Assembly: GCA_052387955.1 (NCBI GenBank) | Contig: JBQTIQ010000076.1 | Location: forward strand, 1 to 38,240 | DNA length: 38,240 nucleotides | DNA from: JBQTIQ01 sp052387955 | GTDB taxonomy: Bacteria; Actinomycetota; Acidimicrobiia; Acidimicrobiales; JACDCH01 | Direction: 5' to 3' | Shown here: positions 7,725 to 14,921 of the stretch, in pieces | How positions within the stretch are numbered: the first letter of the stretch is position 1 | Layout: each line of letters opens with the position of its first letter | The notes under the pieces: model-generated | What the model was told of the DNA's origin: nothing | The model's database searches: none | Seen by the model: only the letters and a program-made list of their open reading frames with translations | Made by a program: the position numbers and the translations under genes

Positions 7725-9389
7725 TCAGAGCGGCCAGGGGTCGGGGCGAAGACCGAGAGCAGCGAGGGCCAGCAGGGCGGCGGCGACCCACAGGACGGCG
7801 CCGGCGGAGGACAGCCGGGGCCCGTCGAGGCCGAGCGCGAGCGCCTTGTCGCCGATCACCGGGGCCCGGAACCGGTAGCGGTTGCGGAAGACCGGGACGG
7901 CCAGGGCGACCGCGGCGCCGGCGCCGGCGGGCCGCAGGGCCCACGTCTCGACGACGCCGGCCGCCCCCGTTCCTTCGGCCACCAGCGCAGCCGCCACCAC
8001 GAGGGCCTCGACCAACAGCGCCGGCATCCCGCTCAGCACGGTGGCACCGACGTTGCGCACGAACCGGCCGGCGGCGTAGATCGGCAGCCCGACCTTGTGG
8101 CGGAACCGCAGGCGCTCGTCCGCCCTCCGGCGCAGCCGTCGGTACACGACGACGTCGCCGGCGGTGGCCACGCCGGGCAGGACGACGAGCGCCAGCGCCG
8201 CGAAGGCGGCGATCGGTGCCGCGGCCCCACACGCGGCGGTGGCCACGACGGCGGGGACGACCACCTTCCAATGCGGGCCGGGCTCGGGCACGAGCGGCAT
8301 CGACGACGACGACGACGGTACCGGCATGGCCGCCGACGGCGACGCCCAGTCCGGGACCGCGGTGGCCCTGGGACCGGCCGGGCCCGGCTCGCTCACCACC
8401 ACCGTGGACGACGCGCCCCCGCCGCCGTCGCCGCCCGGCACCGTGGTCGGCGGAGATGCCGCCGAGGGCTCAGGGGCGATACCCATGCGGGCCAGGAAGG
8501 AGGCCACCGTCTGGGGCCGGTGACCGGGATCGAGCTCCAGGCCGTCCATGATCCCGTCGCTGGTCAGCTTGGACACCGCCGGGTTGGCCCGCTGCGGCGG
8601 GAGGAGGCGGGTGCCGCCCAGACGGTCCGGGGCCAGCAACGGCGCCCGACCGACCAGCGCCCGGTACAGGGTGGCGGCCAACCCGTACACGTCGGTGGAA
8701 GGGCCCACCGGGCCGTTCCCGGTGTACTGCTCGGGCGGGGCGTACCCCGGTGTCACCATGCGGGTCATGGGGGCCTGGTCGTCGGCCAGGTAGTCCCGGG
8801 CCAGGCCGAAGTCGATCAGGGCGACCCGCCCGGTGGGCTCGACGATGACGTTGGCGGGGTTGACGTCGCGGTGCAGCACGCCGGCGTCGTGGACGGTGGC
8901 GAGGGCGTGGCCGACCCGGGCGGCCAGTTCGACGACGTCGGGCTCGACCAGCGGCCGGCCGATCCCGACCATCACCTCGTGCAGAGTTCGGCCGTTCAGA
9001 CGCTCCATCACCAGGTACACGGTGTTGGCTTCTTCGAAGACCTCGTAGACCCGCACGATGCCGGGGTCCGAGAACCGGGCCAGCACCGACGCCTCCCGCA
9101 ACACCCGGCTCCGGGCCTCGGCGAACCCGCCGGCCTCGTGCATGGGAGGGACAACCCGTCCCCCGATCCGCACGGCCTCGCCCGGGAACAGCTCCTTGAT
9201 CGCCACCGCCCGGCCGAGGTGGACGTCGGCGGCGGCGTAGGTGATGCCGAAGCCGCCCCGCCCGAGGAGACCCTCGATGACGTAGCGCCCGTTACGGAGG
9301 GTCGCCCGGGACGGGAGCTCGGCGGCGACGGCCGCGGTCGGCCCGGCGGGGACCGAGAACAGCCCGGCCCCGGGTTCGGCCCAGGTCAT
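7725..9389 (-). CDS. Membrane-anchored serine/threonine protein kinase with a variant HRDxN catalytic loop
   Basis: About 554 residues from the ATG at 9389. The N-terminal kinase domain (about 33-300) has the glycine loop GRGGFG (43-48), Lys65 in AIKE, Glu99, the catalytic loop HRDVNPANV (173-181), DFG at 193-195 and PGYAPPEQY. Where the usual bacterial loop reads HRDxKPxN, the lysine is Asn177. A Pro/Ser/Gly-rich linker (about 305-375) leads to a C-terminal region with four or more hydrophobic segments, so the kinase faces the cytoplasm and is anchored at its C-terminus. An in-frame GTG at 9476 would add 29 residues and cannot be excluded. Substrates are unknown. Confidence 0.88.
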   Translation of the reverse strand: MTWAEPGAGLFSVPAGPTAAVAAELPSRATLRNGRYVIEGLLGRGGFGITYAAADVHLGRAVAIKELFPGEAVRIGGRVVPPMHEAGGFAEARSRVLREASVLARFSDPGIVRVYEVFEEANTVYLVMERLNGRTLHEVMVGIGRPLVEPDVVELAARVGHALATVHDAGVLHRDVNPANVIVEPTGRVALIDFGLARDYLADDQAPMTRMVTPGYAPPEQYTGNGPVGPSTDVYGLAATLYRALVGRAPLLAPDRLGGTRLLPPQRANPAVSKLTSDGIMDGLELDPGHRPQTVASFLARMGIAPEPSAASPPTTVPGGDGGGGASSTVVVSEPGPAGPRATAVPDWASPSAAMPVPSSSSSMPLVPEPGPHWKVVVPAVVATAACGAAAPIAAFAALALVVLPGVATAGDVVVYRRLRRRADERLRFRHKVGLPIYAAGRFVRNVGATVLSGMPALLVEALVVAAALVAEGTGAAGVVETWALRPAGAGAAVALAVPVFRNRYRFRAPVIGDKALALGLDGPRLSSAGAVLWVAAALLALAALGLRPDPWPL

Positions 9390-9612
9390 CGCCGCCGCCC
9401 GGGCTGCCGTCCCCCAGGCCCGTCCGGGGACCGGTTTCGTTGCTGGCGCGAACGGTTCATGGCGGGCGCGGCCCACGCTAGTGCCGGGTGCCGGGGGCCA
9501 CTCGGCGCCCGCCCGTCGGCCACGGTGACGGGCGTCTAATCTCCCCGGCCGTGGCGCCTGTTCCTCGCCCCCGCGAGCTCTCTTGCGCCACCCGCTCGTG
9601 ATGTCCTACTAG

Positions 9613-10218
9613 ATGCTCGACCACGTCTTCACGGACGCCATCGGCGCCCTGCGCGAGACATTCGAGAACGCTCTGCTCGAACGACAGGCGTTCGAGGAAC
9701 GCTTCCAGGCCGACGTGCTGCTCGGCGACCTCACCTGGGAGACCAGCTACGGCCTCCCCGGCGAAGGCCAGCCGCCCCGGGCACGAGCCGACATCACCCT
9801 CGAATGGCCGACGTGGGCGCAGTCGGCCTACCGGTCGTGGTACATCGGCGAACCCCTGACCGAAGGGCCCCGCATCGAGATCGAGATCGTGCTGCGGGTG
9901 CAGCGGCTGTCCAACCTCCCCGATCCCGGCGCGGTGCTGGCGGTGCTGCCCGAACGGAGCCCGGAGATCGGCCAGGAGCGGCTCGAGCGGGCGGGGCCGA
10001 CCATCGAGACGATCTTCGGCGCCGACCTCACCGACGCCGAGTACGCCATCGAGGTCAGCTACGAGGGCAGCTACGAACTGGACGAGGAGACGCTGAAGGA
10101 CGGCTCGGTCCTCGACCTCCACTTCGGCGCGATGGGCGGTTGGATCGCCTCCACCCTGGTCCGTCTCGGCGACCTGAAGTTCGAGTTCCTCCCGCCTGAT
10201 CCCGACGAGGAGGATTGA
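9613..10218 (+). CDS. Hypothetical acidic protein
   Basis: A 201-residue acidic soluble protein that I do not recognise. There is no signal peptide or membrane segment. It alternates charged and aliphatic residues (IEIEIVLRVQRL; YAIEVSYEGSYELDEETL) and ends in an acidic tail (PPDPDEED). A TAG stop lies directly before the ATG in the same frame, so the start cannot be further upstream; there is no clear ribosome binding site. Third-codon-position GC is high, as in its neighbours, which supports it as a real gene. It converges on the diiron protein with 16 bp between stop codons. Confidence 0.65.
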   Translation: MLDHVFTDAIGALRETFENALLERQAFEERFQADVLLGDLTWETSYGLPGEGQPPRARADITLEWPTWAQSAYRSWYIGEPLTEGPRIEIEIVLRVQRLSNLPDPGAVLAVLPERSPEIGQERLERAGPTIETIFGADLTDAEYAIEVSYEGSYELDEETLKDGSVLDLHFGAMGGWIASTLVRLGDLKFEFLPPDPDEED

Positions 10219-10234
10219 GAGTCGACGGCGCCGG

Positions 10235-11347
10235 CTACGCCAGCTGCTGGAGCAGGTCGTACTCCTCGGAGGTGTCGGCCCAGTGCTCGAAATGGGCCAC
10301 CCCGAGCTCGCCGAAGCGCTGGCGCAGCCAGCCGCCGTTGGCGTCGAGCAGCCCGAGCTTCTTGCAGTTGGGCACGATCTTGGAGAACAGCATCTGTTGG
10401 AACGGGTCCTCGTTCTTGTTCCCGCCGAACTCCACGATGAGGCGCGTCATCGTGGGGACGTCGACACCGAGCCGCTCCCACACCTCTTGTTGGGCGAACC
10501 GGTCGCGCATGCGTACGGCGGCGTCGAAGGCGAACTCCTGACGGTCCTTCATCTCGGCGTCGGTGAGCTCGCCGTAGTACTCCTTGAGGGCGATCACGCC
10601 GAAGGCGACATGGCGGGCCTCGTCGCTCATGACCAGGCGCAACAACTGCTTCAGGAGCGGGTCGCCGGTGACCACCTGCATGGCGCCGAAGGCGGCGAGG
10701 GCCAGGCCCTCGACCATGATCTGCATGCCGAGGTACGTCATGTCCCACCGGCTGTCGCTGATCACGTCGTCGAGGAGCATCTTGAGGTGGGCGTTGATCG
10801 GGTAGTGCCCGGTGAGCTTGGTGTCGATGTAGCGGGCGAACACCTCGACGTGGCGGGCCTCGTCCATGACCTGGGTGGCGGCGTAGTACTTGGCGTCGAC
10901 CCACGGCACGGTCTCGACGATCTTCGCCGTGCACAACAGCGCGCCCTGCTCCCCGTGCAGGAACTGGCTCATGGTCCAGTTCTGCTGTTCGACGAAGAGC
11001 CGTCCCCATTCCGAGGGTGACCAGCGTGCCATCGGGAGGCCGAGGCGGATGGCCTGGGCCATGACCCTTCCCTCGCGGGCACCGGCAGGGTCGTCGGGGA
11101 ACAGCACCGCGGTGTCGACCTCGGTCTCCCACGGGAGATCGGTCACGCCGTCCCACTGGGACGACTTCGCCTTCTCGTACAGCTTGGCCAACGCCGGCCG
11201 GGCGCCTTTGGCGTAGTCCCACGTGAATACGGCGTCGGCATGGTCGACGACCGAATGGATGGTGGCATCCCGATCCGAGTTGGTCACCGACAGGACCGAC
11301 TCGAGCCCTTCGCCCCCGGTGGGGGCGCCGGCGCCGGCGACGGTCAT
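10235..11347 (-). CDS. Ferritin-like diiron protein (putative diiron oxygenase)
   Basis: A 370-residue four-helix-bundle protein of the ferritin-like superfamily. The two iron-binding half-motifs are clear: Glu133 (HGEQGAL) with Glu163 and His166 in DEARH, and Glu213 (MVEGLAL) with Glu243 and His246 in a second DEARH. This is a complete carboxylate-bridged diiron ligand set like that of R2-like, AurF-like and related oxygenases. The substrate cannot be read from the sequence. It is not the canonical ribonucleotide reductase small subunit: no large-subunit gene is nearby. An acyl-chain or arylamine oxygenase role is possible. Confidence 0.8.
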   Translation of the reverse strand: MTVAGAGAPTGGEGLESVLSVTNSDRDATIHSVVDHADAVFTWDYAKGARPALAKLYEKAKSSQWDGVTDLPWETEVDTAVLFPDDPAGAREGRVMAQAIRLGLPMARWSPSEWGRLFVEQQNWTMSQFLHGEQGALLCTAKIVETVPWVDAKYYAATQVMDEARHVEVFARYIDTKLTGHYPINAHLKMLLDDVISDSRWDMTYLGMQIMVEGLALAAFGAMQVVTGDPLLKQLLRLVMSDEARHVAFGVIALKEYYGELTDAEMKDRQEFAFDAAVRMRDRFAQQEVWERLGVDVPTMTRLIVEFGGNKNEDPFQQMLFSKIVPNCKKLGLLDANGGWLRQRFGELGVAHFEHWADTSEEYDLLQQLA

Positions 11348-11433
11348 GGTCGAACGCTACCGGCCATCGGCCATTCCTTCTCACAGCTTGCGACCTCACC
11401 CCAAGACCGCAGGTCGCCGCCGCGGCCGCCAGG

Positions 11434-11486
11434 CCGCCGGCGACAGTCAGCGGAGGCAGGAGCGAAGCGACACCCGCAGCAGACCA
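11434..11486. repeat. Dispersed repeat family C, copy 1
   Basis: A 53-bp sequence from ccgccggcgac to agcagacca. The reverse complement of 21910-21962, inside the ABC exporter gene, matches with about five or six mismatches, and a poorer copy lies at 26862-26912. Apart from this repeat, the 271-bp gap between the diiron gene and the DUF4328 gene shows no gene. Confidence 0.7.
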
Positions 11487-11618
11487 GCAGGAACAGCACG
11501 ACGCGCTGGGGAACTCTCCCTCGTCGGACCTTCGGCGAAACCTCAAGGTCGGGCCGCGGGAGCCGATGGACTAGTTCAGCGGCGCCCGGTCGTCAATGCC
11601 TACGGGGGTCACACCACC

Positions 11619-13301
11619 TTGCCGATCACAACCCGATGCACCCGCTGCGGGTATGAGAACGCCGCCAACGTGCCGGTGTGTGGTTACTGCTATCGGCGTC
11701 TGCGCAACCGTCCGGTGAGCGGGGGAGCGTCGAGCAAGACCGGCCCCGCCGCCGCCGAGGAATGGGTCCGATGGCACGAAGCCCGCGACCTCGAGTCCGG
11801 CGCCCTCGAGGACATCGACCCGTCCCTCCAGACCCCCCGCTTCCGGCCCCTCGTCGGGCTGGCGATGGTGGCCCAGCTGCTGCTCGCGGCCACCGGGCTG
11901 GTGGCGCTGGTCACCGCCGCGGCCCACCTGTTCCGGCTGTGGACGACCATCGAGATCGCCGGGCCCGGGGGCGAGGCCGGGTTCGACACCCGGGCCTCGG
12001 AGCAGGCCGGCACCGTCGCCGACGTCGCCCTCTACATCGGCATCGGCCTCCTGTTGGTCACCGGCGTCGTCTTCGTGGCCTGGGGTTCGAGGGCATACCG
12101 CAACCTGCCCGCGCTCGGCATCACCGACCGGCGGTGGTGGACGATGTGGACGATCCTGGGCTGGCTGATCCCGGGAGCCAACCTGTTCGTGCCGAAGCTG
12201 ATCATGGACGACCTGTGGCGGGCGTCGAGCCCGCAGCTCCCGGCCCGGCCCGGGGCGGCCTGGAGGGTCGCCCCCGTGGGCGAGGTCGTGCACCGGTGGT
12301 GGACGCTCTGGCTCGGTGGGCCGGCGATCTACTTCCTGCTCGTCTCGGCCATCGGCAACGACGGTTCGTCGCTCAGCCGCATCCGGGTGACCGAGTTGGC
12401 GGCGGCCATCGCCGGCGTCGTGCTCGCCGGCTCGGTGCAGTGCGCCCGCCGGTTGGTGGCCATCGTGAGCTTGGCCCAGCACCGCCGGGTCTCGGCCCTG
12501 ACCGCCGGCGTCGCCGCCTCCGAGAAAGCCAGAGCAAGCCGTGTCGCCGCCATCCGGGCCACGGCCGCGGGCCAGGGCACCGGCGCCCCGGCGCATCGGC
12601 GGAGGGTGGCTGCCCGCCCGAGGCTGGCCGCCCCGTCCCGCGCCCCGGTGGGTGCCGGCGCCGCGGTGGGCCGGGCCCGGCTGCCGGCGGTGACCGGACG
12701 CCTCCAGGCCCTGGCCGAGGACATCCCCTTCGATTTCGACGAGCAGCCCCTGGCCCCGGGCGAGTGGCCGGCCTTCGCCGAGGACCGTCCCGGGCCCGAG
12801 CATGATCCGGTGGAGCTCCCGGCCCGGACGGCGGTGCCGCCGCCGGCGCCAGCGGCCCCACCCGTTCCCGACCCCAGCCCGGCCGCCGGTCCCACCGCAC
12901 CGCAGGCTGATCCCGACCCCAGCTCGGCTGCCGCGGCTACGGCGGCCCCACCCGTTCCCGACCCCAGCCCGGCCGCCGGTCCCACTGCACCGCAGGCTGA
13001 TCCCGACTCCAGCTCAGTCGTCGCCGCCGCGCCGCCCGCCGATCACGACCCCAGCCCGACGGCATCTCCGGCAGTCCCAGCGCTGGCGGCCCATCACACC
13101 CCGCCCTTCGTCGAACCCGAACTACCGCCGATGGGCCCGTCGACCGAGGAGCGCACCGAAGAGCAGGATGGGCCTCTCGTGCCGAGCGGTCGCCGGCGCC
13201 TGGCCGCGGGCGCCAGCCGCCGGCGGCGACAGGGCTCTGTCGACTCGCCCCACGACATGCTCAGCGACGACGAGCTGCGGGACACACTCGACTCCTGGTA
13301 A
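11619..13301 (+). CDS. Zinc-ribbon DUF4328 membrane protein with a Pro-rich repeated tail
   Basis: About 560 residues from a TTG start at 11619, preceded by a ggggg ribosome-binding-like stretch. Longer readings run through repeat C and are not credible. A zinc ribbon lies at residues about 6-25 (CTRCGYENAANVPVCGYC). About five hydrophobic segments follow; in the middle is the DUF4328 signature (WWTMWTILGWLIPGANLFVP, then DLWRASSP). After a basic Ala/Arg-rich stretch, the C-terminal third is low-complexity, Pro/Ala/Asp-rich and probably disordered, with a tandemly repeated VPDPSPAAGPTAPQADPD unit. The function of the family is unknown; the layout suggests a membrane protein with a cytoplasmic zinc ribbon. 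Confidence 0.82.
   Translation: MPITTRCTRCGYENAANVPVCGYCYRRLRNRPVSGGASSKTGPAAAEEWVRWHEARDLESGALEDIDPSLQTPRFRPLVGLAMVAQLLLAATGLVALVTAAAHLFRLWTTIEIAGPGGEAGFDTRASEQAGTVADVALYIGIGLLLVTGVVFVAWGSRAYRNLPALGITDRRWWTMWTILGWLIPGANLFVPKLIMDDLWRASSPQLPARPGAAWRVAPVGEVVHRWWTLWLGGPAIYFLLVSAIGNDGSSLSRIRVTELAAAIAGVVLAGSVQCARRLVAIVSLAQHRRVSALTAGVAASEKARASRVAAIRATAAGQGTGAPAHRRRVAARPRLAAPSRAPVGAGAAVGRARLPAVTGRLQALAEDIPFDFDEQPLAPGEWPAFAEDRPGPEHDPVELPARTAVPPPAPAAPPVPDPSPAAGPTAPQADPDPSSAAAATAAPPVPDPSPAAGPTAPQADPDSSSVVAAAPPADHDPSPTASPAVPALAAHHTPPFVEPELPPMGPSTEERTEEQDGPLVPSGRRRLAAGASRRRRQGSVDSPHDMLSDDELRDTLDSW
12852..13016 (+). repeat. Intragenic 75-bp direct repeat at a 90-bp period
   Basis: Positions 12852-12926 recur at 12942-13016 with only a few mismatches, inside the Pro-rich tail of the DUF4328 protein. 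The repeat length is a multiple of three and keeps the frame. The near-identity at the DNA level implies a recent duplication that may vary in copy number between strains. Confidence 0.85.
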
Positions 13302-13394
13302 CCGGGCTCGGCGCACGGCTCATGAGCTGCGGACGGATTGGCCGACACGCCGTTGTCGGGGTCCTGTAATCGAGGGAAAGCCGGGCGCAGACAT

Positions 13395-13540
13395 CCTGGA
13401 CGGCGCAGCCGCTGGGGGTGCGGGGGTGCGGGGGGCACCCCCGCATGTTCGCCGGAGGGTGGCTTTGCCGCCCAGAGGCGTTCGAGCCCGCCGGAGGCGG
13501 GCACCATCAAGACTCGCCGCAACGGAGCGAGCGAAGCGAT
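13395..13540. repeat. Dispersed repeat family B, copy 1
   Basis: About 146 bp from cctggacggcgcag to gcgagcgaagcga. The reverse complement of 19739-19874 is highly similar over its length. Both copies carry several nested palindromes (gggggtgcg..gcaccccc; gcccgccggaggcgggc; the ggagcgagcgaagcga end). It occupies the middle of the 326-bp gap between 13302 and 13627. The rest of that gap holds only a small ccgaca-cgccgt-tgtcgg hairpin at 13342-13359 and no credible gene. Confidence 0.8.
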
Positions 13541-13627
13541 CGATGCAGTTGTGCGAGTGCCCACAGACCTCCACGCCGCCGGGCCGGCACGAGCAGAACT
13601 GCGTCGACCAGGAGTGAGGACGACACC

Positions 13628-14626
13628 TCAGAGTTCGAGGCCGAGATGGCGGCCGGCGAGGGCCTTCAGGTCCTGGGCCGGGCGGGGGCCGACGTGGCCG
13701 ATGACCTCGCCGGCGGCCAACGCGCCGAGGCGGGCGCAGGTCTCGAGATCGAGGCTGCGGGCCAGGCCGGCGAGGGCGCCGGCGGCGAACTGGTCACCGG
13801 CGCCGGTGGTGTCGACCACCGCCCCGAACGTCATCGCCTCGACCGAGTGGACCCCACCGCCGGCCACGGCCATCGCGCCGGCCGGGCCCCGGGTCAGGAA
13901 GGCGACCTTCACGTGGCCCTGCACCCGGTCGAGGGCAATGGCGAAGCTGTCGGTCTCGTAGAGCGAGCAGATCTCGGCCTCGTTGGCGAACAGCACGTCG
14001 ACGCGAGACTCGGCCAGGCCCAGGAACTCGGCCCGATGGCGCTCCACGCAGAAGCCGTCCGACAGGGTCAGGGCCACCGTCCGCCCGGCCGCTCCGGCCA
14101 CGTCCATGGCGTGGCGGATGGCAGCCTTGGTCGGCTCCGAGTCCCACAGATACCCCTCGCAGTAGGTGATGCGGGCGGCCGCCACCAGCTCGGGGTCGAC
14201 GTCGTCGACGGTAACGTCGCCGGCGATACCGAGCGACGTGCTCATCGTGCGCTGGGCGTCGGGGGTGACCACGATGAGGCTCCGCCCGGTAGGCAGGCCG
14301 ACCGTGGCCGGCCGGTTGTCGAAGTGCACGCCGGCGGCACGGATGTCGTGGGTGAAGACCTCGCCCAATTGGTCGTCGCGCACCTTGCCCACGAACGCAG
14401 CCCGGTTCCCGAGGGCGGCGACCCCGACGGTCGTGTTTGCGGCCGATCCCCCCGACGTGGCCAGTCCCGGGGGCATGGCGGCGTAGAGCACGTCGGCCAC
14501 CTCGGGCGCGGTGAGCGCCATCGCCCCCTTGGTGAGCCCGTGGGTGACGAGAAAGGCGTCGTCGACAGCGGCGATGACATCGACGATGGCGTTCCCCAGA
14601 GCGACGACGTCGAACGCAGCCTCCAC
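13628..14626 (-). CDS. Adenosine kinase, PfkB carbohydrate kinase family
   Basis: A 332-residue PfkB-family sugar kinase with a GTG start. The N-terminus (VVALGNAIVDVIAAVDD, then THGLTKGAMAL) matches bacterial adenosine kinases. The substrate motif GGSAANT lies near residue 58, and the anion-hole/catalytic-base block DTTGAGDQFAAG near 277. The expected reaction is ATP-dependent phosphorylation of adenosine to AMP in the cytoplasm, a purine salvage step. Other PfkB substrates (ribose, fructose) are less likely given the N-terminal signature. It is a lone minus-strand gene between repeat B copy 1 and repeat A copy 1. Confidence 0.82.
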   Translation of the reverse strand: MEAAFDVVALGNAIVDVIAAVDDAFLVTHGLTKGAMALTAPEVADVLYAAMPPGLATSGGSAANTTVGVAALGNRAAFVGKVRDDQLGEVFTHDIRAAGVHFDNRPATVGLPTGRSLIVVTPDAQRTMSTSLGIAGDVTVDDVDPELVAAARITYCEGYLWDSEPTKAAIRHAMDVAGAAGRTVALTLSDGFCVERHRAEFLGLAESRVDVLFANEAEICSLYETDSFAIALDRVQGHVKVAFLTRGPAGAMAVAGGGVHSVEAMTFGAVVDTTGAGDQFAAGALAGLARSLDLETCARLGALAAGEVIGHVGPRPAQDLKALAGRHLGLEL

Positions 14627-14641
14627 GAGGCCGGGAACCTA

Positions 14642-14767
14642 CTAGCCGGGGGGCTGCGCCCCCCGGCGCCCATCGCCGCCCGGCTCCCTGGCGGTCGCTC
14701 GGTCGGCATCTGCTCGGTCCCGGAACTTCTCACAACGTCAAGCCTTCTCAGGACCGAGCAGATCTAG
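14642..14767 (+). repeat. CTAG-bounded palindromic repeat family A, copy 1
   Basis: A 126-bp element with CTAG at both ends (14642-14645 and 14764-14767). In order it has a 9-bp ccggggggc/gccccccgg hairpin, a conserved cccatcgccgcccggctccc block with a small ccgcc/ggcgg stem, and a long hairpin whose arms atctgctcggtcc and ggaccgagcagat pair over 13 bp around a conserved loop. Copies 2 and 3 are at 19595-19722 (inverted) and 23867-24003. No ORF is inside. It sits just upstream of the adenosine kinase gene. Confidence 0.85.
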
Positions 14768-14832
14768 CGCCGGTGGCTCGGCCCGGCTGCGTACCTGCGT
14801 CCAGCACCGGCACCGGCAACGGCGCCACCACC

Positions 14833-14896
14833 GATGCGAGCGCCGGAGCGCCAGCGGAGGTGCGGTCAGGGCCGGCCTGCGTGGCCGGGGAACGCG
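14833..14896. repeat. Dispersed repeat family D, copy 2
   Basis: A near-copy of 4639-4703 in the same orientation, with a handful of substitutions and one base of length difference. It contains a perfect ccggcc-tgcgt-ggccgg hairpin and ends 25 bp before the GTG of the aminopeptidase gene. With repeat A copy 1 it fills most of the 295-bp gap 14627-14921; I see no gene there. Confidence 0.75.
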
Positions 14897-14921
14897 ACTA
14901 GCCCGGTTACCCTCGTCGTTC

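Noticed and set aside
11223..11618. N-terminal extension of the DUF4328 protein
   Set aside because: It translates intergenic sequence including repeat C and overlaps the diiron gene; the zinc ribbon begins right after the TTG at 11619.
12852..13016. CRISPR or tandem array
   Set aside because: Only two long copies, in frame in a Pro-rich coding region; no spacer structure or cas genes.
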